Shown here: in pieces, positions 46,869-55,947 of the stretch
How the letters are laid out: every line of letters starts with the position of its first letter
How positions within the stretch are numbered: position 1 is the stretch's first letter
DNA from: Galbibacter pacificus
Lineage (GTDB): Bacteria > Bacteroidota > Bacteroidia > Flavobacteriales > Flavobacteriaceae
DNA length: 64,000 bases
Reading direction: 5' to 3'
Assembly: GCF_029603165.1 (NCBI RefSeq)
Contig: NZ_JAQSVC010000001.1
Location: forward strand, 310,001 to 374,000
Translations under genes and position numbers: made by a program
The notes under the pieces: generated by a model
The model's input: only the letters and a program-made list of their open reading frames with translations
Database searches by the model: none
Told to the model about the DNA's origin: nothing

Positions 46869-48136
46869 AAATCTTTATAAAACCGAAAGCTGTAATCTAT
46901 CTCTGTATTTTCTCTTTGTTTTTTTTCAGAAATGGTTATGCACAAAAAAGCGGAGATTTTTATTTTGATCGAAGGGGAATCTCGCAAAATGTACTGGAAA
47001 ATTACCTTGACAGGGCTGTTACGATGGTTTATTTTTTAATGCCAGAGAAACCTGAAGGAAAGAGATTGTATCCTTTTCATCAAGATGATGTACGACTAAT
47101 CCAAAATATTCACCCCAAATTTATTGGAAGGTCTATTTACAGATGGGGAGGAGAGGCTTTGTTAAATAAAGACTCTTTTTGGGATACGGCCCAAAAATGG
47201 GTTGACACTATTCATAAATTTGACCGTGAAATTATTTTTCAGGGCTGTTTATTCGAGATTGTTACTAAAGAAGTCGACCAAGTTCAGATTCCAAATTGGG
47301 TATTTAAGGATTTTGGAATTCCTGTGGAAGAAAGAACATTTATATATGCTAAAATGCTTAATAAGAGCGGAATGTATGTAGATCATTGGAGAAAAGGGAG
47401 TAGTGTCCCTGATATAAGCAGAAAAGAAACCCAAATGTGGTTTTATTATTTGGCTGCATCATATATAAAAATAGGGTGTGAAGCATTACATCTGGGGCAG
47501 GTTGAGCTAATAGGCATGAATGACCATGATTTAGAATATTGGAAATTCTTAATAGATAAAATAAGGCTTTTCGCAACTCGTAATGCACGTCGTAATTGGG
47601 TTTTATTAGATGCTCATGTCCCCAATCACGGAATGATCAAAAATGGTGAAAGTTTAATTGATTTTAATTCATTTCCACTTCGTATAAAGGAAACCCCTGA
47701 AAATTTTTTAGAAGGGAAGTTAGAAGTAGGATATCTGGATGCTTTATATACAAAAAGCAAGGGCTGTTATAGTCCGAGCGGATGGAAATGTGAACATCTT
47801 CCTTATCTGGTAGAGTTCGATAATTACGGGAGGGGAAAAACTCCCAATCAAGCAGACCTTACAACACATTTTGTATGGGGTTGGGATGAAATTTCATGGT
47901 TTTCACTCCAAAAAGAACCATATAGGAACAAATGGTTATCCTATGCATATCATTGGATTAAGGATACAGATTCATATGGTCATTTACAAATGCCCATAAA
48001 TAGAATGATTTCATGTCCAAATAATAGCCAGGGAAGTTATCGAGCCAATACGAAATCCGGAAATTGCCCCATAGGATATAATCAAGAAGAAACCATTAAG
48101 GCATTATGGTTTAATAATAACAAACAGAAAAAATAA
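46856..48136 (+). CDS. secreted protein of unknown family, possible TIM-barrel glycosidase
   Basis: A 426-residue protein with a signal peptide ending near RNGYAQ (about 30). I do not recognise the family. Notable are YRWGGEALLNKDSFW, IIFQGCLFEIVTKEVDQV, GCEALHLGQVELIGMNDHDLEYW, NWVLLDAHVPNHGM, and FVWGWDEISWF. Strand-ending acidic residues spaced across a W/Y-rich protein of this length suggest a TIM-barrel hydrolase, but no known catalytic signature is matched. It starts inside the carbamoyltransferase gene and is 12 bases before GH92. Confidence 0.5.
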   Translation: MLSLKIFIKPKAVIYLCIFSLFFFRNGYAQKSGDFYFDRRGISQNVLENYLDRAVTMVYFLMPEKPEGKRLYPFHQDDVRLIQNIHPKFIGRSIYRWGGEALLNKDSFWDTAQKWVDTIHKFDREIIFQGCLFEIVTKEVDQVQIPNWVFKDFGIPVEERTFIYAKMLNKSGMYVDHWRKGSSVPDISRKETQMWFYYLAASYIKIGCEALHLGQVELIGMNDHDLEYWKFLIDKIRLFATRNARRNWVLLDAHVPNHGMIKNGESLIDFNSFPLRIKETPENFLEGKLEVGYLDALYTKSKGCYSPSGWKCEHLPYLVEFDNYGRGKTPNQADLTTHFVWGWDEISWFSLQKEPYRNKWLSYAYHWIKDTDSYGHLQMPINRMISCPNNSQGSYRANTKSGNCPIGYNQEETIKALWFNNNKQKK

Positions 48137-48148
48137 TATCTACTTGCG

Positions 48149-50389
48149 ATGGGTTCAAAAATAATGGTCAAATGGATACTAAATATATTGTCTTGTATTC
48201 CATTGATACTACAAGCACAAGAGGAGAATTTTACGGATTATGTTGACCCATTCATTGGATCGGGTGGACACGGTCATGTTTTTATAGGAGCTAATGTTCC
48301 CTTCGGAGGGGTGCAACTAGGGCCAAATAATATTTATAAAGGATGGGACTGGTGTTCGGGCTATAATTATGCTGACAGTCTTATCATAGGTTTTTCTCAT
48401 TTAAGGCTTAGTGGAACCGGAATCGGTGACTTGGGCGATATTTTGATAATGCCTTATACCGGTAAAGTCAAATTGAATAAGGGAAAGCAGGAATTCCCTC
48501 ATAATGGGTATTTGTCAACCTTTAGCCATAATAAAGAGAAAGCTGAACCAGGTTATTACAAAGTAACGATGGATAATAAGGTAATTGTAGAATTGACTAG
48601 TACCGAAAGAGTAGGATATCATAAATATCAATTTCCGCCTGATGAGCAATCACAAATTATAATTGACCTAACCGAAGGGATTAACGACCAAACAAAAGAG
48701 GCCTTCTTAGAACGTGTAGACAGCCATACCTTGATAGGATATCGTTATTCCTCAGGTTGGGCTAAAAATCAAAAAATTTATTTTGCTATTAAAACCTCTA
48801 AAGCCATTGAATCTTTGGAAATATATAGTAATAATAATCGACTGATAGAATCCGAGAGTTATACCGCTACCATGATAAAGGGGTTAATTAGGTTTAAAGA
48901 AAGTCCTTTGGATTATGAAATGAAAGTTGGAATTTCACCTGTAAGTACTAAGAATGCCCTGTATAATATAGATAAGGAGGTGCCGGACTGGGATTTTGAT
49001 AAAATAAAGAAGAAAGCAAGAATAAAATGGAATAATGAACTTTCAAAAATAGAGGTTAGTAGAGAAGATTCAGTAGCAACAAAGATTTTTTATACCTCTA
49101 TGTACCACTTGTTTATGCACCCTTCTTTATTTAATGATGCTAATGGGGATTACAGGGGGGCTGATGGGAAAGTATATACGAATAAACGATTTAATAACTA
49201 TAGTGTTTTTTCAACCTGGGACACTTATCGAGCAGTACATCCATTATTTACACTATTACAACCCAAACGTATTAATGATTTTATCGATAGTATGCTTTCC
49301 ATTGAAATACAACAGGGATATTTGCCTGTTTGGCACCTCCATGGGAATGAAACAGGAACCATGGTGGGGATTAGTAGTCTGCAAATTATAGCGGAAGCAG
49401 TTATTAAAGGATATGATGGTTTTGATGTTGACAAAGCATATCAGGCTGTAAAAAGAACCTCTATGTCTGATGTTAGGGGGATGGATTATGTAAAAAATTT
49501 AAAACCAATCCCATCAGATAGCAATGTCAAAGAACCTTTAGCGATGGGTATGGAGCTAGCTATAGGTGACGGTAGTACTGCCTTAATGGCTCAATACTTG
49601 GGGAATAAAGAGGATTATGAGTATTTCTATAAACGCTCCATGAATTATAAATTGTATTATGATGATGATAAGGGGTTTTTTAGGGGAAAACTTTCAGATG
49701 GCTCGTGGAATCCACATTTTGATCCATTTGTTTCAACTGGTCAACGGGCAGAAGATTTTACGGAAGGGAATGCTTGGCAGTACCTATGGTTGGTCCCTCA
49801 GGATGTACATGGCTTAATCTCTTTATTGGGAGGGGATTTGGCATTTAATGAGCGTTTGGATCAGTTCTTTCATGTGGAATCTCCGCATGAAGAGGTACTG
49901 GTTGATCTTTCTGGAGCTATTGGGCAATATGCACATGGTAACGAACCAAGTCATCACATTGCCTATTTATATAACTATAGTGGAGCCCAGTGGAAATCAG
50001 CAGAAAAGATACGTCATATTACAACTTCGTTTTATCATGCATTACCCGATGGAATTATTGGAAATGAAGACTGTGGTCAGATGTCTGCGTGGTATATATT
50101 TTCATCTATGGGATTTTATCCGGTATTTCCGGCATCTGGCAAGTATGTTTTTGGGAGCCCTTTATTCAAAAAAGTTAATTTGAATTTGCCAAATGGAAAA
50201 AGCTTGTTGATCGAGACAGAAAGCAATGGTCTTGAAAATCTTTATATCCAAAAGATATTTTTCAATGAGAAACCTCTATACAACTCATATATTACCCATG
50301 ATCAACTTTTAGAAGGAGGGAAATTAAAGTTTGTAATGGGAAATCAACCAAATAAGCAATTCGGACAAAATATAATTAATCGACCATAA
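48149..50389 (+). CDS. GH92 alpha-mannosidase
   Basis: A 746-residue protein with a signal peptide ending near LILQAQ; the ATG at 48164 is an alternative start. The N-terminal domain has YVDPFIGSGGHGHVFIGANVPFGGVQLGP. The catalytic (alpha/alpha)6 domain has YSVFSTWDTYRAVHPLF, TEGNAWQYLW, GNEPSHHIAYLYNYSG and GNEDCGQMSAWYIFSSMGFYPV, the full canonical GH92 set. GH92 enzymes are calcium-dependent inverting exo-alpha-mannosidases, most often alpha-1,2. It indicates alpha-mannose in the target glycan. Confidence 0.92.
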   Translation: MGSKIMVKWILNILSCIPLILQAQEENFTDYVDPFIGSGGHGHVFIGANVPFGGVQLGPNNIYKGWDWCSGYNYADSLIIGFSHLRLSGTGIGDLGDILIMPYTGKVKLNKGKQEFPHNGYLSTFSHNKEKAEPGYYKVTMDNKVIVELTSTERVGYHKYQFPPDEQSQIIIDLTEGINDQTKEAFLERVDSHTLIGYRYSSGWAKNQKIYFAIKTSKAIESLEIYSNNNRLIESESYTATMIKGLIRFKESPLDYEMKVGISPVSTKNALYNIDKEVPDWDFDKIKKKARIKWNNELSKIEVSREDSVATKIFYTSMYHLFMHPSLFNDANGDYRGADGKVYTNKRFNNYSVFSTWDTYRAVHPLFTLLQPKRINDFIDSMLSIEIQQGYLPVWHLHGNETGTMVGISSLQIIAEAVIKGYDGFDVDKAYQAVKRTSMSDVRGMDYVKNLKPIPSDSNVKEPLAMGMELAIGDGSTALMAQYLGNKEDYEYFYKRSMNYKLYYDDDKGFFRGKLSDGSWNPHFDPFVSTGQRAEDFTEGNAWQYLWLVPQDVHGLISLLGGDLAFNERLDQFFHVESPHEEVLVDLSGAIGQYAHGNEPSHHIAYLYNYSGAQWKSAEKIRHITTSFYHALPDGIIGNEDCGQMSAWYIFSSMGFYPVFPASGKYVFGSPLFKKVNLNLPNGKSLLIETESNGLENLYIQKIFFNEKPLYNSYITHDQLLEGGKLKFVMGNQPNKQFGQNIINRP

Positions 50390-50411
50390 TTTTAAATTAA
50401 ATTACCATAGA

Positions 50412-52667
50412 ATGATTAAATCCAAAAAAGCAATTTTCATAGGGTTATTACTAATGCTCTATGGGTGTACCTATAATACTCTTAACCCTATATATAAAGA
50501 TGCTTCCCAATCTGTAGACAGTAGAGTGGCAGACCTTATTTCTAAAATGACCCTGCAAGAGAAAATAAAACAAATGGATATGTATTGGGGCAAGGAGGTG
50601 GCCATCATGAAGGGACATGATGCAATAAAGTTTTCTGAAGAAAAAATTTCACAAATGATGGATTCGTCTGGAATGGGATCAATTCATGATTTTTACCCAT
50701 TAGATCCTAATATTGGCAATCAAATACAAAAATATGCTTTAGAAAAAACCAGATTAGGAATTCCAGTTATGTTTATAGAGGAAGGGTTACATGGCTATTC
50801 TGGTAAAAATAGTACTACTTTTCCCGTTCCATTACAACTTGCCAGTGCCTGGGATTCTACTCTGGTTAAAAAGATAGGTAGGGTAATAGCCAGTGAGAGT
50901 CGTATGCACGGTATACATATGATACTGGGGCCGGTCTTGGGACTTGCCAGGGATCCGAGATGGGGACGAGTAGAAGAAACCTTTGGGGAAGATCCATATC
51001 TAACTGCCTTAAATGGAACTGCCATGGTTATGGGGTTGCAAGGGGATACCTTAAGTAATGACAATGCCGTTATTGCAGAGCCCAAACATTTTGCCATACA
51101 TAGTATTCCGGAAGCAGGAAGTAACATAGCTCCAGCATATATTGGGGAAAGAGAAGCTAGATCTAGCTTTTTGGTGCCGTTTGAGATGGCTGTCCGTAAA
51201 GGAAAGGCAAAAGGGATCATGGCTGCATATCATGAACTGGACGGCGTCCCTTGTGTATTTAATAAATGGCTTTTAAAATCGGTTTTACGTGACGAATGGG
51301 GCTTTAAAGGGTTTGTATTGTCTGATCTTGGAGCTATTCGAATGACTATTGAAAATCATAAAGTAGTAAAAGATACTGTAGAGGCCTTAGCCAATACTCT
51401 AAATGCGGGCTTAAATATGCAGTTTTACGATTTTAAACATGAAAGTTTTATGGATGCCATAGTGCAGGCAGTCGATCAGGGGCTATTAGATATGGAAACT
51501 ATTGATGATGCCGTTGGGGATATTTTGAGGCTAAAGTTTGAACTGGGTCTTTTTGATAACCCGTATGTGAAGGTAAATAATAATTCGGATTTTCATAACA
51601 AGAAGCATCAATACCTGGCTTTGGAAGCAGCCCAAAAAAGTATTGTATTGCTTAAAAATGAAAAGGGGATATTGCCTATATCAGGGAAATACGAAAATAT
51701 CGCTATAATCGGGGATTTAGCTACCAGCACTTATCCAGGAGGATATTCCAATCCAGATAAGAAAACAATTTCAATTTTAGAAGGATTAAAACAACGCTTG
51801 GCAACTTCAAAAAGCATTCAATACGAAAAGGGATACAGCTTGAAAGATACATTGGATTCAGAAAAATTAAAGACATCTGCTGTTAAAGTGTCTCAGGCAT
51901 CAGATCTAGCTATCGTAGTTATAGGTGAAAACATTGAAAAGGTTGGAGAAGGAAAAGATCGTTCAGATTTGGAACTTGATTCGAATCAATTGGAATTGCT
52001 AAAAGCAGTCTATGGAACAGGAACCCCTGTGGTTGCTATATTATTTAATGGACGACCCCTAGGTTTAAATTGGGTAGACGAACATATACCTTCTATTGTT
52101 GAATCATGGTTCTCCGGAGAAAAAAATGGTTTGGCCGTTGCAGATGTTTTATCCGGAACAGTGAACCCTTCCGGAAAGCTTCCTATAAGTTTTCCCAGAT
52201 CTGTGGGACAACTTCCTTTTTATTATAACCATAAGCCCTCCTCCAAACATAATTATGTAGATATCGACAATACACCTTTATATAGCTTTGGACATGGTTT
52301 GAGCTATACAACCTATGCATATTCTAATTTGCGATTATCGTCTTCGGAAATAGGAATAGAAGACTCCTTAACGGTTAAAATGACCATAACAAATACAGGA
52401 TCACGCTCAGGGGAAGAAGTGGTACAAGTTTATCTAAACGATATGATAAGCAGCGTGACTACCCCGGTAAAATCTCTTTGTGGTTTTAAAAAAGTATTTC
52501 TGGAGCCCAAAGAGAGTAAATCTATAAGTTTTCAACTGCATAATGAAGCCTTTAGACTTTGGAACCAAGAAATGAAACACCTAGTTGAGCCTGGAACCTT
52601 TCAAATTATGATAGGAAGTAGCGCTGGCGATATACGATTAATAAAGAATATTGAAATCAAAAAATAA
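50412..52667 (+). CDS. GH3 beta-glycosidase lipoprotein
   Basis: A 751-residue GH3 enzyme with lipobox LYGC (Cys19). The N-terminal barrel has RDPRWGRVEETFGEDPYL, AEPKHFAIHSIPEAG and GFVLSDLGAIRMT with the probable nucleophile Asp305. The alpha/beta sandwich has LLKNEKGILPIS and SGKLPISFPRSVGQLP, and an FN3-like C-terminal domain contains SGEEVVQVYLND. GH3 activities include beta-glucosidase, beta-xylosidase and others. Its stop overlaps the GH2 start (TAATG). Confidence 0.92.
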   Translation: MIKSKKAIFIGLLLMLYGCTYNTLNPIYKDASQSVDSRVADLISKMTLQEKIKQMDMYWGKEVAIMKGHDAIKFSEEKISQMMDSSGMGSIHDFYPLDPNIGNQIQKYALEKTRLGIPVMFIEEGLHGYSGKNSTTFPVPLQLASAWDSTLVKKIGRVIASESRMHGIHMILGPVLGLARDPRWGRVEETFGEDPYLTALNGTAMVMGLQGDTLSNDNAVIAEPKHFAIHSIPEAGSNIAPAYIGEREARSSFLVPFEMAVRKGKAKGIMAAYHELDGVPCVFNKWLLKSVLRDEWGFKGFVLSDLGAIRMTIENHKVVKDTVEALANTLNAGLNMQFYDFKHESFMDAIVQAVDQGLLDMETIDDAVGDILRLKFELGLFDNPYVKVNNNSDFHNKKHQYLALEAAQKSIVLLKNEKGILPISGKYENIAIIGDLATSTYPGGYSNPDKKTISILEGLKQRLATSKSIQYEKGYSLKDTLDSEKLKTSAVKVSQASDLAIVVIGENIEKVGEGKDRSDLELDSNQLELLKAVYGTGTPVVAILFNGRPLGLNWVDEHIPSIVESWFSGEKNGLAVADVLSGTVNPSGKLPISFPRSVGQLPFYYNHKPSSKHNYVDIDNTPLYSFGHGLSYTTYAYSNLRLSSSEIGIEDSLTVKMTITNTGSRSGEEVVQVYLNDMISSVTTPVKSLCGFKKVFLEPKESKSISFQLHNEAFRLWNQEMKHLVEPGTFQIMIGSSAGDIRLIKNIEIKK

Positions 52668-55600
52668 TGATAGAAAATAAAATTTTTTTTAAGGTACTTT
52701 TTTCATGTACTCTAACCTTTGCACTATGTTTCATTAGTATAGAAATCAGGGCTCAGGATCAAACGTATAACAAGGTTTTTAATCCTGTAAAAGGCATGGT
52801 AAGAACTTATGAAAAACCATATAGGGATGAGATTTCCCTTAATGGGAAATGGAAGTTTATGCCAGTGATGGCGAAAGATACCTCTATGTTTATAAGACCG
52901 GATGTTTTTCAATGGGAGAATACACCACTTAAGATTCCATCTCCATGGAATGTAAATTCATTTGCAGGGCAAAAAGGAGGAGATTTCGTGACCTATCCAT
53001 CTTACCCCAAATCATGGGAAAGCGCAAGTATTGGATGGATGCAAAAAGAATTTGAGATTCCTGAATATTGGTTGGGGAATAAACTCATATTGCATTTTAA
53101 AGCCATAGCCGGATATGCTAAAATATATGTAAATGGTAATTTTGTGGGGGAGAACCTCGATATATTTTTTTCAACTATAGTTGATGTTTCGAAATATCTA
53201 AAAGAAGGAAAAAATGTATTAACCGTTGGTATAGCTAAAGCAAGCTTAACAGATGACCAGGGAAGGTATGGTCGACGAAATTACATTGCCGGATCATTTT
53301 GGGGACAGCATATAGCCGGAATTTGGCAAGATGTTTCTTTAATAAAGGTTCCACAGATTAATATCTCAGACGTATACATACAGCCTAAAGTTTCCAAAGA
53401 TGAACTGACCCTAGCCATAAAGCTTAAAAACAATGGCCATAAAGATGAAAAAATAAAACTACAAACATCAATACAGGTTTGGAACAGGCCACAACCGTTA
53501 AGTATAGATAACCTTGCTGAGATTGATGGATTGGAAAAAGAGGTGTTTTCTATAAAATATCCCCAATTAATAAATATTGCCGTAGGGGATAGTGTCGTTG
53601 TGTATCTTCATACCAAAGTTGATGGACGGTTACAATACTGGACGCCGGACACTCCAAATTTATATGGAGCTGTTGTAAAGTTGACAAAAGCCTCCGATAA
53701 TACAGTCCTTGATCAAAAGTATACCCGTTTTGGGTGGCGGGAATTTAAAATTAGGGGGCAAAATTTATATTTAAATGGACGTCCGATAGAACTTAAAGGG
53801 GATTCTTGGCATTTTATGGGAATTCCCCAAATGACCCGGAGATATGCCTGGGGATGGTTTAAAATGTTAAAAGATGCGAAAGCCAATGCAGTTCGATTAC
53901 ATGCACAACCCTTTCCGGATTTTTATTTGGATATGGCAGATGAAATGGGGATTTGTGTATTGGATGAAACGGCTATATGGTCCAGTGACGGTGGACCGAG
54001 AATGGATTCTGAAGCTTATTGGACTTCTGCAAAATCTCATGTAAAAAATTTGGTATTGCGTGACAGAAATCATCCTGCAGTATTTGGATGGAGTGTTTGT
54101 AATGAAACGCTTCCCGTAGCGATTCATGTTTTTCATGCTCCCGAGACTATCATACAACGACAAATAACTGAAATCAACAACTGGATTTCAATAGTAAGGG
54201 AAACAGATTCTACAAGGAACTGGATTTCGGGTGATGGAGAAACAATGAAGCCTACTCATCTTCCGACAGTTATCGGTCATTATGGAAATGAAGAATCTAT
54301 GAAAGAATGGTCGACAATGGGAAAACCATGGGGGATTGGAGAAACTGGAATGGCTTATTATGGAACCCCAAAACAAGTCGCCACTGTAAATGGAAATAGG
54401 GCCTATGAGTCTCAATTAGGTAGGATGGAGGGGTTGGCAACGGAGGCTTACAAACTTTTAAACTTACAAAAAAAATATAACGCTGTTTACCGTAGCATAT
54501 TTAATATAATTTGGTACGGACTTAAACCATTGCCATTGGGGCTTGATAATACCAGTCGTTCCGCCACATTAGAGGATGGTATATTTTTTACTGCATACAA
54601 AGAGGGGCAGCCTGGGGTACAACCGGAACGTTTGGGGCCATATACCACTACATTAAATCCTGGCTATGATCCCAATTTGCCACTTTATGAGCCTTGGCCA
54701 TTGTTCGAAGCTGTAAGGGCTGCAAATAGTAATGATGAATTTGTTATTGGAGACAACCCTATTGAAAAGAATTTTAACCAATCGTCGGCCCCGGCTCCAA
54801 GATCAACATTTATAGTTTCAGGTGAACAAAGCAGAATTTATTCCTACTTAACAGATCTGGGGGTAAATAAGGTAAGCTATAAAAGGGCGGGTATTGTTAT
54901 TGTTGATGCTACCAACCCAGGGGATATCATAAAAGCTAAGAAATATATTCAAAACGGTGTTAGAAAGAATAAAACTTTCTTAATTATGGGAATACACCCC
55001 GGGGCAATTTCCTGGCTGACTGAAAGTGTACCTTTTCCTATTAAAATAACAAATAGAAAAGCGACATCCTTTCTTTTAGGCAAACCTGACATTATCAATA
55101 TGAATATTAATAATGAAGACTTATACTTCAGTGAGTTAGTTAAAAATCCAGTTATGGAAAATGGGTTGTTTATAGACAGCCCCCAAGCAGTATCAATTAT
55201 TGAAGCATCAAATACAGATTGGGCTTTATGGAATGGACAGGCTGAATATCAAAAAACAGCAGCGGTATATAAAAATGAACTTTTAAAAAAGGAATCTGGC
55301 ATTGCCTTATATAAGGTGGATACTGGTAGAGGGGTTTATTATCTAACTACTTTAAAACTACTTGATTTAAGAAATAATGCTGATTGGTTAATAAAAAAAA
55401 TGTTATCCAATTTGGGCGTAACATTTAATGAGCTTTCTGTAAAAGATCTTTCAGTTATGGACAATGACGGTGTGATTGACAGGGCATTATATCTAGAAGA
55501 GGGTTCTCAAATTTTAAACATGGATATTGAGAATATCAATGAGGATATAATAACAGAAAAGGTCGTTACATCTAATAATTCAGGATATATTAAAATACCA

Positions 55601-55936
55601 TATGAAAAAAGTAAAAGTAATTCTTACCTCAGTTTTTGGGTAGATTCTCCTAGATCATTAAAAAACTTGCTAATCGAACCTGATATGCCCCGATTAGATT
55701 TGATAATCAGTGGTCAAGAACAGTATGTTATTAAAATCAATAATGAAGCATTGGATATGAGAAAAGGCAGGCAAAATTCTTTTAAAGGACTCCCGCTTGA
55801 AAAAGGCTGGAATCATATTCAAATATATCCAGAAGGAAAGAACACAAAGGTACCTATTAAGATTGAAATAAAATCAAGTAAAAAAGGCTTTCTAAATAAA
55901 ATAAAAACGTCATTAATAAATCAAAATAATAATTGA
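52667..55936 (+). CDS. GH2-family glycosidase with C-terminal extension
   Basis: A 1089-residue protein with a signal peptide ending near IRAQ (about 29). It has a sugar-binding jelly roll (about 50-210), an immunoglobulin-like domain, and a TIM barrel with ELKGDSWHFMG, WSVCNE (acid/base Glu480) and GIGETGMAYYG (nucleophile Glu559). After about residue 720 a further 370 residues form a region with an alpha/beta part (GIVIVDATNPGDIIKAKKYI, FLIMGIHPGAISWL) and a beta-rich tail, resembling glutamine-amidotransferase-like and carbohydrate-binding additions. GH2 covers beta-galactosidase, beta-mannosidase and beta-glucuronidase; the specific activity is open. Confidence 0.85.
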   Translation: MIENKIFFKVLFSCTLTFALCFISIEIRAQDQTYNKVFNPVKGMVRTYEKPYRDEISLNGKWKFMPVMAKDTSMFIRPDVFQWENTPLKIPSPWNVNSFAGQKGGDFVTYPSYPKSWESASIGWMQKEFEIPEYWLGNKLILHFKAIAGYAKIYVNGNFVGENLDIFFSTIVDVSKYLKEGKNVLTVGIAKASLTDDQGRYGRRNYIAGSFWGQHIAGIWQDVSLIKVPQINISDVYIQPKVSKDELTLAIKLKNNGHKDEKIKLQTSIQVWNRPQPLSIDNLAEIDGLEKEVFSIKYPQLINIAVGDSVVVYLHTKVDGRLQYWTPDTPNLYGAVVKLTKASDNTVLDQKYTRFGWREFKIRGQNLYLNGRPIELKGDSWHFMGIPQMTRRYAWGWFKMLKDAKANAVRLHAQPFPDFYLDMADEMGICVLDETAIWSSDGGPRMDSEAYWTSAKSHVKNLVLRDRNHPAVFGWSVCNETLPVAIHVFHAPETIIQRQITEINNWISIVRETDSTRNWISGDGETMKPTHLPTVIGHYGNEESMKEWSTMGKPWGIGETGMAYYGTPKQVATVNGNRAYESQLGRMEGLATEAYKLLNLQKKYNAVYRSIFNIIWYGLKPLPLGLDNTSRSATLEDGIFFTAYKEGQPGVQPERLGPYTTTLNPGYDPNLPLYEPWPLFEAVRAANSNDEFVIGDNPIEKNFNQSSAPAPRSTFIVSGEQSRIYSYLTDLGVNKVSYKRAGIVIVDATNPGDIIKAKKYIQNGVRKNKTFLIMGIHPGAISWLTESVPFPIKITNRKATSFLLGKPDIINMNINNEDLYFSELVKNPVMENGLFIDSPQAVSIIEASNTDWALWNGQAEYQKTAAVYKNELLKKESGIALYKVDTGRGVYYLTTLKLLDLRNNADWLIKKMLSNLGVTFNELSVKDLSVMDNDGVIDRALYLEEGSQILNMDIENINEDIITEKVVTSNNSGYIKIPYEKSKSNSYLSFWVDSPRSLKNLLIEPDMPRLDLIISGQEQYVIKINNEALDMRKGRQNSFKGLPLEKGWNHIQIYPEGKNTKVPIKIEIKSSKKGFLNKIKTSLINQNNN

Positions 55937-55947
55937 GATTAAGAAAT

